Of a stretch of DNA of 64,000 nucleotides, positions 1 through 43,270 are shown piece by piece. The first letter of the stretch is position 1, and every line of letters begins with the position of its first letter. The stretch lies in contig NC_034410.1 of the NCBI RefSeq assembly GCF_002078875.1, positions 41,714,798-41,778,797 on the forward strand. Direction: 5' to 3'. The translations under genes were made by a program, and so were the position numbers. The DNA comes from Numida meleagris (taxonomy: Eukaryota > Chordata > Aves > Galliformes > Numididae). The notes under the pieces were generated by a model. It did not search any database and was not told where the DNA came from. It was given only the letters and a program-made list of their open reading frames with translations.

Positions 1-1411
1 TGTTGCTTTGTAATAATTGAGAGGGATTCAATTGTACGGGGACTGATGGACCAGATGCAGGCGGATTGAAGGAGCTGCTCGGATTGGTATGGTTAGCAGG
101 CAAATATTAGAACGCGTGTTGAGGCAATGCCTCCACTCATCTTTTTGCATTTCCAGTTGTGCTGCAGTGGTTCCCAAGACCTGGCTGTACCAACCTGCAG
201 CTTGCCACTGTGACTTCTCGTGCAGTTGGACAAGCAATCCTTGCCAGGAGCAGAGTCCCCAGACCCAGCTGTACTTCTTTCTCTTGCCTTTCTAATGCAA
301 CTTTTCAAGGAGAGGATCCACGTTTCTTTTTAATTTCTGTAACTTAAATGTCTTTGTATTTTTTAAACATCTTGGTTTTTTTTTTTCTGCCACTGTACTG
401 TTCTGAATGGTTTTGCTTTTACGTGGCCTTTGCATTTTGTACTTGTGGGTCATTGAGTAACCGCATGTAACATTTGAAGTACTTTGTATTAGCTAATTAG
501 CCGAAGTGTTTTGGTCACAAGATTATCTAAAAATAGATTTTGTTGCCAGAGTGCTCTGAAAAATTCTTAGACCACTCAGTTAATGTGGGTCCTGCCACTT
601 GCATTCTCTGAGTGTGCAGAGCTAAAATTTCCCTTTAACATTTTTTTTTTTTTTAAAGTATCTCAATGTCAGTGAGCCCTGCTGATTGATAATGGACTAT
701 GGAGTATCCTTGCTAAGCTGCTGCTATGCAGATCATCAGAGGTAGGATGTTGGCACTCGGTCTCCAGTGATGGTAGAAAGAAGGCAGACAGAATCTTGTA
801 GCGTATGAGAGGGAAGAATTTCTTTGCATTACTGTTCGCTGGTCTGACAAATTACATGTTTTTCTTCAGAAGGAGTAGGAAGGAACTCCCAATTTCCAGT
901 AATGTAAACCTTCCAGACAAACTTGCATTAATTTTGATAAACATGCTTTAGTCACAGTTCCGTGGTCATAAGACTGATGTGTGTTTCTTGCCATAGAAAT
1001 GGTGGTGTGTATGTTGGAGGTGGTCCAGGAAAAGTCCCTCCTGAGGCAAATGCTTATTTTTGTTAGCTAGCATCCTGCTTCTTTGTTCCATGGTAGGTTT
1101 AACTGTGAGTGGGGAGTGGAAAGCTGTAATCATTGCTCCAGAAGCGTCAGCTGTGCTGCCCAGCTGATACAGCAGCATTGGGTAGCACCGTTTTTTAGCT
1201 GCTTTATTCGTACAAAAACTTGGCCTGTGGTGAAATATGTAGTGTTCTATGATACCAACAGATAAATGTTTGAAAAAGAGTTGCATCACAGGATGGGAAG
1301 AGATCTTACTGTATGTGCCTTGACTCATGTAATGTAGTACACTGTGGGTTTGGAGATAGCTTCTGTTGGATAGGATAATAGATGTTGCAGACAGTATTGA
1401 ATACCACCCAG

Positions 1412-1552
1412 GCAGGTGGAGGAGTCACCCTGCCTGGAGGGTTTCAAGAAAAGGGAAGATGTCACATTGAGTAACATGGTTTAGTGATATCGTGATAATG
1501 GACTGGACTAGATGACCTCAGTGGTCTTTCCAACGTTAATGACTCTTGTGAT
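1412..1552 (+). repeat. CR1 LINE 3' fragment
   Basis: Degenerate plus-oriented CR1 3' end. It has the typical order: a 'gcaggtggag-tcaccctgcctggagg' type segment, then 'ggactagatgacctcagtgg' and 'tctttccaacgttaatgactc'. It is 5' truncated, as most avian CR1 copies are. Confidence 0.75.
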
Positions 1553-2287
1553 AAGAAGTCTTTCTTCTGCAATGTGGAAGTAGTGCATAGTAAAGGCAAA
1601 ATTATTTGTTTGCATATGGTTATTATGTATTAGCAGATGGGAAGTGCTTTTTCCATTTTTTTTTTTTTTTTTTGGCCTTAGATCTGTCAGTGTTAACACA
1701 CTTAGTATGTTGGAAGATGGTGATAAAGGGAACAATGATCAGTTTCTTACTGGCTAGGTAATTGGTGGCAAAGTGTTGGACATAAAATTGTTCTTTTTCT
1801 GTACAGTAAATTGAGCTCAATCTACACAGAGATTGTAGAGCTTTTTGAGAAGTTAACTGAGGGATCCATCCAGAATTGTCTTACAGTAACTAATTTTGCT
1901 TTAGAGAAAGAAACTGGCTGTAAAAAATCCTTCTGAGCCTTTATTTTTCTAATCCTTTGCCAGATTTACGGCCTAAGGTTTTTACAGTGTTCTTAAAAGT
2001 GGGAGGTGGTTTGAATGCAACACATTCAAAATCAGTGGTTTTTTTTTTTTAATCTGACATGAAAGGGTTGTCAAGATAGGCTTTGTTTTAGTACAATTCT
2101 ACCATGCTAACGAAGAATTTATTTGGAAAAGCCTGATCATTCTAACCCTTGTGTTTAAGGATATTTAATTTTTAAAGATATCCATAAAGAGCTTGTTACG
2201 AGTCTTTTCTGAAGTCCTAATTGATAATATTAGGGAAACGATCAGGTAAATACAGCCCTTCTTGGAACTGTTATTTGAGTCTCCAGC

Positions 2288-2420
2288 CATAGAATCATTA
2301 GGGTCGGAAAAGACCACTAAGATCATCCGTATAGTCCAACCATCAACCTGTTGCCTCCATACTGCTAACCATGTCCCTTAGTGCCACATTCACGCATTTC
2401 ATGGAAGCCCCTTAGCCGTG
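2288..2420 (-). repeat. CR1 LINE 3' fragment
   Basis: Starts with 'catagaatcattagggtcgg' and continues with 'aaaagaccactaagatcatc' and 'agtccaaccatcaacc'. This is the reverse complement of a CR1 3' end, so the element lies on the minus strand. Confidence 0.8.
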
Positions 2421-2980
2421 TTCCTTACTATAGGTAGAAAAAAGATTTCTCAGCACCAAAATTCGTAATGGCTGTTGGTTCACGTTTCTGCTCGCTCTTA
2501 GTGGAAAAGCTTGGTTGCTCAGCTTTAGTTGAGAATGTGGTCATCTTGGTCAAAATCATGTGTTTGTGGTTTTCTTTTGAAATAGTACTCAGGCTTAATT
2601 GTTTTCAGCCCTAAATTCTGGAGTTTGGTAAGCAGATGCCACATCCATGGCATTCCTTTCAACAAAAATCAGAAGCTAATATTTAAAGCGGAAACTGTAA
2701 GGAAAAGAACGTGAGCTAGTAGTTCAGTAGTGTGTCATATTGAAGGGGAGATGGTGGCAAAATTCTGGGTAAGTGTTGTGTTTAAAAAAAAATAGCATGT
2801 GATCGTAGAAAACTGAAACCGAAGCAAAAGTAAATTGAGTGTAAACTTTTCATTCTGAAGAATGAAAAGGCATCATCTCCAGTGGCAATTTCCTGAGAAT
2901 TGAAGTGTTTAAATGAAGTATTGGTTTGTATCTGTAGGCTTTGCAGCTTTAACTGTGTGTGTTCCTAATTCAGAACAAGT

Positions 2981-3060
2981 CATAGAATCATAGAATATCC
3001 CAAGTTGGCAGGGACCCATAAGGATCATTGAGTCCAGCTCAGTCTTCGCAGCCTGCGCAC
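2981..3060 (-). repeat. CR1 LINE 3' fragment
   Basis: Begins 'catagaatcatagaatatcc', then 'caagttggcagggacccata' and 'aggatcattgagtccagctc'. This is a minus-strand CR1 3' end with its octamer-type terminal repeat. The left boundary is clear; the right one fades. Confidence 0.8.
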
Positions 3061-5034
3061 GGGTGCAGTATGTACTGAAGATTCTGCAAGGCAGATTTGA
3101 GTAACAGTTTCTTTCTAGGGACTGAGTCTCATGAGCTTCGAGTGCTTTGTGGGCACTGGTACAAGTAGTGCTATGTCTAAGCAAAGGCTGGAAGCCTGCT
3201 TGGCAGACTGGGTGACTGTGATGTTGCATCAATTCCAGTGGTAAAATCTTAGAGAACGTATATGTACCAAAGAGTATTTTGTAAGGCTGAGAGCTGTAAT
3301 GTCTGCACTCTGCCTAGCTGAAGAACCTGTCATTCTGCTGCTCTAGAATAAGTTGCTCTAATTTAGCTCAGTTTTGCAGAGGGACCCTGTGCTCTGGGAG
3401 GAACCTTAGGCTGTGGGACAAATGCTTGTCCCTCTGGTGTAGAACAACGTAACCTGGCTGGTGTAAGTTGTTACCACTTGTGTTTCTGAAAAAGCATTGA
3501 ATTAGTGTGTCAATATGTCTGATAAAGATATCCCTTGGTAGGAACAAAATTATACTCCTTTTTTTCCCCTGATGTCAAAAGCAGTTGGTGTATACTTAAA
3601 GTATTTTAAAAGAACAAATGTTGAGAACTTATATGGCTCAAAGAACTGTGATCTTATTTTATTTTTTCCCTTGCTTTCGATTCTGAATTTGCTTTTCCCC
3701 TCAGTTTGTCTCAGTTGAAACACATAAGTGTTTGGAAATGGTAACTTTCTAGTTAACTTTTGCAGAGGTATGTATTTATACAGTGTAATTGGTATTCATC
3801 ATCACTTTTTAAGAAGGGATCCATGAGTGTGTATGCATAGGATTCAGTAAGTACCTACCCAGTGCTAGAGTTTAGGAGCTCCATGGCAATGCAGAGGTTT
3901 TCCAGAGAAAGCCTGTGTGCTCCAGCTGTAGTGCTTTCACCCTCGCTCATTCTTCCCTTGGGCCCATGAGATGAAGGCTTGGTGTAATCTTGTTTAGGTT
4001 AGCAGCTGGAAGAACAAAAATGGAGTTGAATTAATTGCAGCTATCATACTTGAGCACTCGGCAGAACTGTGTGTAGTATAGAAAATGAAGGCTGTCGTAG
4101 CTTTTCAGGGCATAAAAATGCTGTAATCTGGTAACACATTTTCATACAAAGTATTTGTATTACAGCATCTGCAGAGGAAATTCAAAACCTTTACTCTGTA
4201 AAGGCATTAAATGGCCCATTCAAATTCTATGCAAGTGTAATGGGAAAACAGTTTCTGTGGCGTGCATGTTTACGTGGTAGGTGTGCTCCAGTTAATGGAG
4301 TGGCAGCAGCAAGATGAACGAGATCCGAATTAACTGTGGGTGCAGTAAGGTAGAGTGAAGGTAGTGAATGGGTGGAACGAGAGCATTGCTTGAGCTTCAA
4401 ATAATGAATAAGCAAGAATTCTGAAACTTCAGTTTCTTTAAAAGCAGTGCTGAGCTGTGCTGTCGATGAGGCTAAAACACTATCCTGCGCTTCAAAGCTT
4501 TTTTAATTTCTTAAAAAGCAGTGCTTTCTTGTAATAGCGTTGACTTGAAGTGGTGCTTGTACTGTAGTCAGTCAAGTTCTGTGACTTCACTTGCATCTGT
4601 GCTCGTTTGTGGTTTTCTAAATGTTGTTTCTCCTTTGTCTGCAGTAACACACAAATAGGCCTGCTTAGACTGACTTCATCAGTAGGTATAAAGGAGGGGC
4701 AGGGAGTGAAATTTAATCTGGAGTTATTACCTTCTGCCCAGTTACTGATGATAGAGAACTAAAGGAGCATGAATATATGTAACTGTAAGGATCTTTGCTG
4801 TTGCTTAACATGTAATTACAGATACAGTTATCTCAGTTGCATGTCCAGTGTTTTGCTTTATAATTGCACATACGATACTGCATGAAAATAAAATGAATCT
4901 GCAGATTTTAGGTTTTTTTAAGTGCGAATGGTTATTTTAAACAATTTTTCAGTGGCATTAATACTGCATTGCTCTGGCATATGTTGTTGAAATGTTGGTG
5001 CTCCGTTTCCTTCAGTCTTTGGTTTTGTTTCTAG

Positions 5035-35909
<30,875 letters not shown>

Positions 35910-36935
35910 TGCATATTGCATTCTTTTGTTTGCAAACTTAGGGATTGCTGTCTAAAGATGTAGGAGAAAGCAAAACAATATTTGGAGGATTAAGAAGTCC
36001 TGAGGGCTTTTGACAAGTCCTTTGTTTCACTGGCTAATGATGAACATTGGTGTTTCAAGACTGTTTAGAATTTAACTTCCAGCTGTGGGAGTAACAAATG
36101 AAATTATGCAACTTTGGTAACATTTTTCCTCAAACCAATTTACTTTTGAGATTGAATGGGACTTTGTGTGTTTGGGGGGGGTTAATTTAAAGAAAGATCT
36201 AAGCCCAAGTCCCATTTTCTGCACTTAGAGATATAATTGTATAAAATTCTTCTCTTAGATATAAATATTTTAGTTTGTTTTTATTTAAAACATTGTACTA
36301 TTTTACTTTTATGGTGGTGGGACTTTGCTACTAATACAAGGATTAAAAAAAAATATTTCAGAGGCATTCCACTGGGTTTAGTCTGTCACAAGAGTGCCAT
36401 ATTCTAGCTACTGTATTTATTTACTTTATCCTGCAATGTGTAAGCGGCTCAAGTACCTTGTGCTACAGTTCTTTTGTATCCAGAGTTTGGTTGGGTTTTT
36501 TTTGCACAGGATGTGACCGCTGTCGGATCACTGTTTTTCTTTTCTTTTTCTGTGATTGAAAAGCCTATACTGCAATTTGAAGTAAATGTTTGCTTTTCTT
36601 ATAAGTGTGGTGTCTCTTTGCTTTGAAAGGAACTGGTATTTACACCAGACTGTCAGGCTTGTGATCGTTTTGGATACCTGCTTTGTTCCACATTTACTTT
36701 AGCTTGCAAATGCCAGATCACTTGAGTAATAAGACAGTACTAGTATTGAAGTATCTGACTTACAGTTATGTAGTATACTGAATTAGAAAGTGAACATTCT
36801 AATTCTCACTCTAATGGCAAAAAAAATCCCAGCCTTCTTTGAAATAAGCTTGTTTTTCCTTCTGCACCCCTCCTGTTCTGTTCCTTTTTTTTTTCCTTTT
36901 CCATCATTAAAATAAATAGCTTACTTTTAGAGTAA
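35910..36935 (+). other. ATP2C1: ATP2C1 3'UTR (probable extent)
   Basis: About 1 kb following the stop, T-rich, with an AU-rich patch (gtatttatttacttt) near 36413. The right end is inferred from the AATAAA at 36911. Messenger RNA data would fix it. Confidence 0.55.
36911..36916 (+). terminator. Candidate ATP2C1 polyadenylation signal
   Basis: Canonical AATAAA about 1 kb downstream of the stop codon, followed by a T-rich stretch (ctttttttt at 36960). No earlier clean AATAAA is visible in the 3'UTR. Cleavage would fall near 36930. Confidence 0.5.
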
Positions 36936-39900
36936 CTTAAAATTTTCATCTTCAGAATGACTTTTTTTTAAATCAGAAAGTGTTATGGTAGATTGATGTC
37001 TCGATATGCTAAAAGTAATTTTTAATATGTGATAATGTCTGGATATTCAGATATTCACTGATTTAAAAAAAAAAAGTCATCTTTCTCAAAATAGACTTGC
37101 AACTGTTGTCATCGTTGGTTTAGAGGTGGACCAGTTATGCCCTGAGGAAATGCAAGGAACAGTCACCCAGTGAATCTTGAAAAGAGGATGTGCAAGAACG
37201 CAAGAGGGAGGTGAAGGCAGAATGCTCTATCTTTTGCTTGAACGCATGTGGATACACATCTTTCACACTGCAGTGAAAATTGTGTTTTGTGTTGGTATTG
37301 GCTCCGAGGCATGCTGTCACAAGATGGTCATCCTGTCAGTAAGGTTAATGAGAAGTTCTAAATGAGCAGTGGGATATTTTTGCACATTGCTTTGTGGCTT
37401 GCCCCAAGTGCTGTTCTCAAAATCTGGAAAGTTCATTGAAAATAAGGCAGATTGGAAAGCGTTGTCTGAATTTCCCTGTTGGTGGGTTATTTTACTTATT
37501 CTGTTCCCCCACACACACCCTTCCAGAGATTACCAGACTTTGTCAGGAACAGGAGGGTGGTAGATGGGAACTGAGTTCACATGCTGTGCAGGAACTGTAT
37601 ATAGCACTGTCTGCTGTGCACACAGAGTTCATCTATTGCTCTGGCTGACCATGGACCTGCTGAATGTGCACTTGTTACCTGGAATACCGATGTGCAGGAG
37701 ATTTAATAGTGTAAGGGGAAAGACCGTAGTATATGACACTCACCTCTTCTACAGGACGTTAGGTGAACCACTGAGCTGATACGGGCTCAAACAAGGTGAC
37801 CTCTGAGAAATGATCTCTTTAAGCACAATTTTTCTCATATCCAGCAGTTCTGCTTTTCAGAAGTTGAAAAGATTTATCCCTCTTCCTCCTGTTGAACTAT
37901 TTCTGTCTTTGACAAGTGGGTCCGTATTACCAGAGTGTTCAGTATTTCAGTGCAATTTCAGAACATTTTAAAATCTCATTACTAAAATATTTAGAAGACT
38001 TTGAATTCCAGTAAAGTTGTAGTAAAAATTGTGATGATGTGTGCTGATGAAGAATCACTTGCACCAGCCTGGATTTTGAGAAAGTGCAGCAACTATGTTT
38101 TTCACCTAATAAGACTTCTTGTTGCTATTCTCCATGGGATTTGCCTACTTCGTGCTCTGCATTTGTTCTTGGAGTCCTGTAAATCCAAGTACATAGAGAA
38201 GTGCAGATAGTCATAAATGTATTGACTTAGAGAGAAATTGTTATTTGCTAGTCTTTAAACAAATTTTACGACGTACTCGTTTCCCAGCATAAGCCTCACA
38301 TTCTGAATTACCTGTCAGTGTAGACAAGAAACAAAATTATAGTCCCTGAAGAACTATTAATTTTACCTTCTTAAAAGGTGAACTTATTTAAAGTGAATTA
38401 TATTAAATTATGCCCAAGGCAGTTCTGCTGTGTTCCAGCAGAAGGTGAAACAGAAACAAGTAATTTATCTAGTAGTTCAATCTCACTATTTGTGAGACTG
38501 TAATTTGTTTGGACTGACTGTCTGAATTCCATTGCTGTTTTTTAGCTCTGTTCTTGGCCATAAGCAGCACGTTTGAGGTTTTCTTCAGAGCAATTGAGTC
38601 AACAGCAAGATCTGTCCTCAAAAATGGAGAGGCATTTCATGTAGTGTGAAAATAGGCAGCAACTAAGTAATTTTGTTGCTCTTATTAAAGCACGGAATTG
38701 AGAAATTTTCAGTTTAAACTAGTAAGAGCCTGTTACTGTTTCTGCTTGATTTTTCTCCCAAAAGAAGACTGAAAACCTATAATGACCCAAAGGAAACCGA
38801 AACAATTGAACTCTGAATAGTGATCTCAGAATCAGTAATTATTTTCTTCGCTGTACAGTATTGGTATTTCCAGCGAGATATATTTCATCCTGTCATGAAG
38901 AAAGAGCAGCTGAATTTTGCATTGAGAACACATTTCCAGCAGAGTAATTCTTAATCACCAAGTCAGCACTCCCAGAGGTAATCTCCAAATGCCTTGTGAT
39001 CATAGCAGGTTTTTATCCAAAAAAAGGAAAAAAAAAGGAAAAAAAAACCCCAAAAAACAGAGCACTTGAGTTTATCCTAGTCTTTGGAACTAACTAATTC
39101 AAGATCATGTTTCTCAACAAGGCTCAAGAATTTGATCTCTGGCGTTTTTCCAACATGGGATGTAGAGTGGTTGAGATCTCTCTTCTTACAGCAACAAGAA
39201 AGTAAAATCAAGCATGCCTGTATTTTTTTTTTTTTTTAAGACTTACTGGAAATGGGACAATGTTTATAAAAACCACAAAGAACAAAAAGCTTGGGAATAT
39301 GAAACACGTGAGATGATAATGATTCATAGGATGATTTGGATGAATAAGAATTGAAGTATTAGTTTCTAAAATCAAGAACTTTAATGTATCAACTTCCAGC
39401 TATTAAAGTCATGTGATGGAAATGCGTCTGTAGATGGCTGTAAACAGAAAGGTGTTGAGCTGTTCTGCTGACTTGATGTATGGTTGAGTGCGAGTGCCAT
39501 CTGCTGGTAACCGGGAAAGTAACAGTTCTGTACTTGAAAGGTTGTTGGGTTGTGGGATTTTTCCCCAAATTTAGAATTTCTGAACTTTCAGCGAAGGTCA
39601 GCTTGTTTTAGCTTTTCTTCCTTAGCTAGAACCCTTCCTTGCTGTAGTTACACTTCGACTGAATGACAAACCAACTGTCATGTTTCTTCCAATTCAGTAT
39701 GTCAATTATGTACAGTATTAAATATTAAAAATCCTGACACTGAAGTGGTAGTGTTGCAGTGTGGAATCAGGAACATGATGGTTATTGACTAGTGCTCTGT
39801 AAAACACTTTTTGCTTGATTGGGTTACTTAGAAATGGATGTGAAATAGCTTATTTGCCTTGTAGGATTATTGTCAGCAGTTTATTTACCTGTAGAATTAC

Positions 39901-40600
39901 ATAGTTCTTCAGTAAAGCCTCTGGGATAGTGGTCTCTGCTAATCTGTGTCACTGAGGTGGACAAGGACTTGATTATTACTAGCTTCTATGTCTGTTAACA
40001 GACAGTATAACTACCATGTCATCCTTTGTGACAGTAAAGATTATGTCACTTAGTTCTTCACAGAAAACTTTGTACTCAGTTCTTGGTGCTTAATAATTTT
40101 CAGCAGATTCATCATTGCTTGAAATTCTTTTCCCCTGGTAAAAGCACTTCTGATCAGAGCAAAAGCATATGTTGTCTTGGTTATTCTAAGCAGCTTGTTT
40201 TACTTTGTAATCTGTTGATGTGAGGTCATGCTACTTAAGTAATATTGGATGTCAGTTGCAAGAATGGTTAGGCAGGAGGGCAGGTCACCTGTGCCTTAAT
40301 TCTCTTCTTCCTTCTCTAGAAGCAAAGCAAGTGCTCTTTTTCCAATAACAGAACCAGAGTGCTGTTCCGAAACACTGTTTAAATGGGCAGATGCAAGCTT
40401 CTCAGGTATAGATGACCTTCCAAGTAAAAACATATTTCTTAGAAGTCTTTCAGTCATCACACTTCCTAAGAAAACTCTGACATAAGCTGTGGAAAAAGTG
40501 TTTCAGTGCAGTGTCCTGCCTTTACAAGGAGGAGTGCTTTGGTTTGAAGGCATCTTTATTACTGTTGTCAATGGTTTATGTGACCAACTCTGTTGCTTTC
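36936..40600. other. Intergenic ATP2C1-ASTE1 spacer
   Basis: AT-rich spacer between two convergent genes. It holds an A/G-rich simple stretch at 39019-39058, a T-run at 39222-39237 and a CTCF-like motif (separate entry). Short open frames here match nothing I know. Confidence 0.5.
39494..39507 (-). promoter_or_regulatory. CTCF-like motif
   Basis: Read on the minus strand the site is CCAGCAGATGGCAC, which fits all 14 positions of the vertebrate CTCF core consensus CCASYAGRKGGCRS. It lies between ATP2C1 and ASTE1. A motif match alone does not prove binding. Confidence 0.45.
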
Positions 40601-40619
40601 AACATGGTTTTTAACAATC

Positions 40620-41960
40620 CATTGTATCATTCAGTGTTACCAGAAGTTGGTGCATGATAGGGGATATGATAAATCCACTCAATGCCATGATCTTTGGCCC
40701 AAGTATTTACAAGAGAATTTTTGAAATTAGTTCCATTATCTGACTCAATTCTTTCTGGAGTGCCATGTCGCCACAGGACTTCTTTCTCGAGGCCTAATAT
40801 GGTGTTTCGAGCGGTAGCATGGGGTACTGGGAATGTTTCGAGCCACCCAGTGGTTGCCTCCACCATGGTAAGCACATAACTTTTACCGTCGCACTTCTTG
40901 GCAAGGTGATATAATCAACGTGCCACGCCTCCCCATATTTATACTTCTGCCATCGCCCTTCCCCCCAGAGAAGTTTCATCCTCTTGGTTTGTTTAATTGT
41001 GGCGCATGCGTCACAGTCATGAATAACCTGTGTAATAGTGTCCATAGTTAAGTCCACCCCTCGGTCTCTAGCCCACTTACACGTCACGTCTCTTCCTTGA
41101 TGGCCAAAGATGTCATGGGCCCACTGAGCTAGAAACAGTTCACCCCCTTGTGTTGCCAGTCCAAGACTATTTGAGCCACCCTAATTTTGGCAGCTCCATC
41201 TACCTGTTGGTTATTTTGTTGTTCTTCAGTAGCCTGACTGTTGGGCACATGAGCATCTACATGGCACACCTTCAAAACCATATTCTTTATTTGGGCAGCA
41301 ATGTCTTTCTACAGTTCAGCAGCCCAAATAGGTTTACCCCTTCGTTGCCAGTTATTTTGTTCCCACTGCTGTAACCACCCCCATAAGGCATTTGCCACCC
41401 TCCATGAGTCAGTATAGAGATAAAGCACTGGCCACCTCTCCTGTTTGGCAACATCTAAGGCCAGCTGGACAGCCTTTACCTCTGCAAATTGTCTTGATTC
41501 TCCTTTTCCTTTGGTGGCCTCTGCAACTTGTCATGTAGGGCTCCGCACAGCAGCTTTCCATCTGCGATGCTTCCCCGCAGTATGACATGATCCATCTGTG
41601 AACAGGGCAAATTTCATTTTCTGGTAATTTACTGTGTGGTGGGGCCTCTTTAGCACGTGATACCTCTTCTGCTGGTGATGTTCCAATCTTTTTGCCTTCA
41701 GGCCAGTCCATGATCGCTTCTAAGATCCCTGGATGACTGAGGTTCCCCATCCGAGCTTGTTGTGCAATCAACGCAACCCACTTACTCCAAGTGGCATCAG
41801 TAGCATGATGGGTGGAGGGAACCTTTCCCTTAAACATCCAGTTGAGCACCGGCAGTCGAGGGGCAAGAAGCAGCTGTGTTTCAGTTCTGATTACTGCAGA
41901 AGCAGCTCGAACCCCCTCATATGCGGCTAAGATCTCCTTCTCAGTTGGAGTGTAGCACTC
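40620..41960 (-). pseudogene. Decayed endogenous retrovirus pol fragment (RNase H + integrase)
   Basis: Read on the minus strand from about 41960 down, the order is: a reverse-transcriptase connection-like part, an RNase H domain (LFTDGS near 41610, the later YTDSW near 41430), the integrase zinc-binding region (HDCDAC near 41000) and the integrase core. In the core an Asp in WHVDY, an Asp in ESDNGTNF and a Glu 36 residues later fit the DD35E pattern. The pieces sit in different frames, with shifts near 41530 and 40890 and stops between 41087 and 41409. The copy is therefore dead and describes no working enzyme. No gag, env or flanking LTR was recognised. Family is uncertain; it is of avian ERV type. 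Confidence 0.85.
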
Positions 41961-42978
41961 TTCAGACCCCCCATATGCTCGACTCCAGAATCCCTGGGGT
42001 CAGCCTCAGTTCTGTCTTGAGGCTCTTTGCCACAGACTCTAAGTGGGACCTTTCTCTCCAGCAGCAGTGTAGGTGTGAGGGTAGGAGGGAGTTCCTTGTT
42101 TTCCTCACAGCCTAGTCTCTCTTTTAGTTTAAATGTGACAGCTGACATAAGCAGAAGCCAAGCTGAATTCTGGTAAACAATGATTAAATCATGATTTTCC
42201 TGAGTGTAAGTAGAGTGCTGAGTTCTGAAAAAACAAATGTAGATTTCATGCAGGAAGTGGCTGACAATTGTACACAACTATGCTGAATTAGCAGACCTGC
42301 TGTGATTTGCTACCATGTGATAGCTTTATGTGTGTAGATAGGCATTTAATTATTTCAATATAGTGGAAGGGGGAAAAAAACAGTTGCTTCTGCTGAAGCT
42401 TCTGAGTACTTCTGTACCTATCATGCTGCAAGCACAACTTCGTTTTCACTGATGACAGCTACCTCTCCCTAGAACTACAAATATTCTATCATCTGTGAAG
42501 ACAGCATTTCTTAAATTGTCAATTTCAATTTTAATTTGATGTATAAGACTAATCATATAGCAGCATAGATAACTGTTTCTCAGATGCAAGCTTGAAAAGA
42601 GGATGTTTTCAAAGTTAGAAGCGTTCAGGAAAAAGGAGGGATAGTAAGCATTAAGTGTTCAGAAAAAGAAACGCTCTGAAATGCTGAAGTTCTTTACTCT
42701 TGTTTTCAGTTAGACGGCTACCTTTCAATCAACCAACCAACCAGTCCCCCCTCCCACACACACAGAAAACACAGACACCAAAACAATTTGTATGCAGCAC
42801 CTCTTTTATAGGAGCTTTAGTTACAAAAATACTAAATCCTGGAGTGAGACTTTGTAAAAATATAAAAAAATATCAGGAACTTGTATGAAAACAGCCAAGC
42901 AAATTCCAATACAGTCGCATTTTAAATATAATTTCTTCTATCTCCATGGCATTAGAAATGATTTTAGGACTAATGTTC
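41961..42978. other. Region between ERV fragment and ASTE1 stop
   Basis: About 1 kb that probably includes the ASTE1 3'UTR. On the minus strand an ATTAAA variant polyadenylation signal lies at 42530-42535. A C/A-rich simple stretch (caaccaaccaaccag and cacacacacag) lies at 42728-42770. No gene. Confidence 0.4.
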
Positions 42979-43270
42979 TCAGTTATCCATGCTAAGTGAT
43001 GCAAACCTATTAACATCACATAAATGCTGATTTTCAGATACAGCACGTCTGATGGCCTTTGTCTTTTTAGATGCTTTTTTCTTTTTGCAGGACTCAGATT
43101 TGGCCTCTGTGGTCTTCTGAAAGAAGTCTGGAGATACAGTTGACATGACTGTATTCAACAGAACTTGATAAAGCTCAGTCATTTTTGGAGAAGAACTGAA
43201 CAGATTTTCCACTGAAGGTGTTGACTTAAGCTCTTGATACAGTCCATGCACAAGCGTCCCACTGTACAGC
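42979..43270 (-). CDS. ASTE1: ASTE1 terminal coding exon 4
   Basis: Completes Arg560 and runs LYSGTLVHGLYQELKSTPSV...ELYQVLLNTV..., a Lys-rich KKKKASKKTK segment, then ...FASLSMDN and stop TGA at 42981-42979. Acceptor is CTGAGCAG. The lysine codons form the run AAAAAGAAAAAA (43086-43075, minus strand), the likely counterpart of the human A11 microsatellite. Confidence 0.95.

Larger units (their letters stand above)
1..5034. other. ATP2C1 5' intron / upstream region
   Basis: About 5 kb of AT-rich sequence before the first recognisable ATP2C1 exon. It holds three CR1 fragments (listed separately), several T-runs and only short chance open frames. I looked for an ATG-AAG followed directly by a GT donor, which would be the Met-Lys start exon expected from human SPCA1, and did not find one. 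The start exon is therefore probably left of the window. I see no CpG island or promoter here. Confidence 0.6.
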
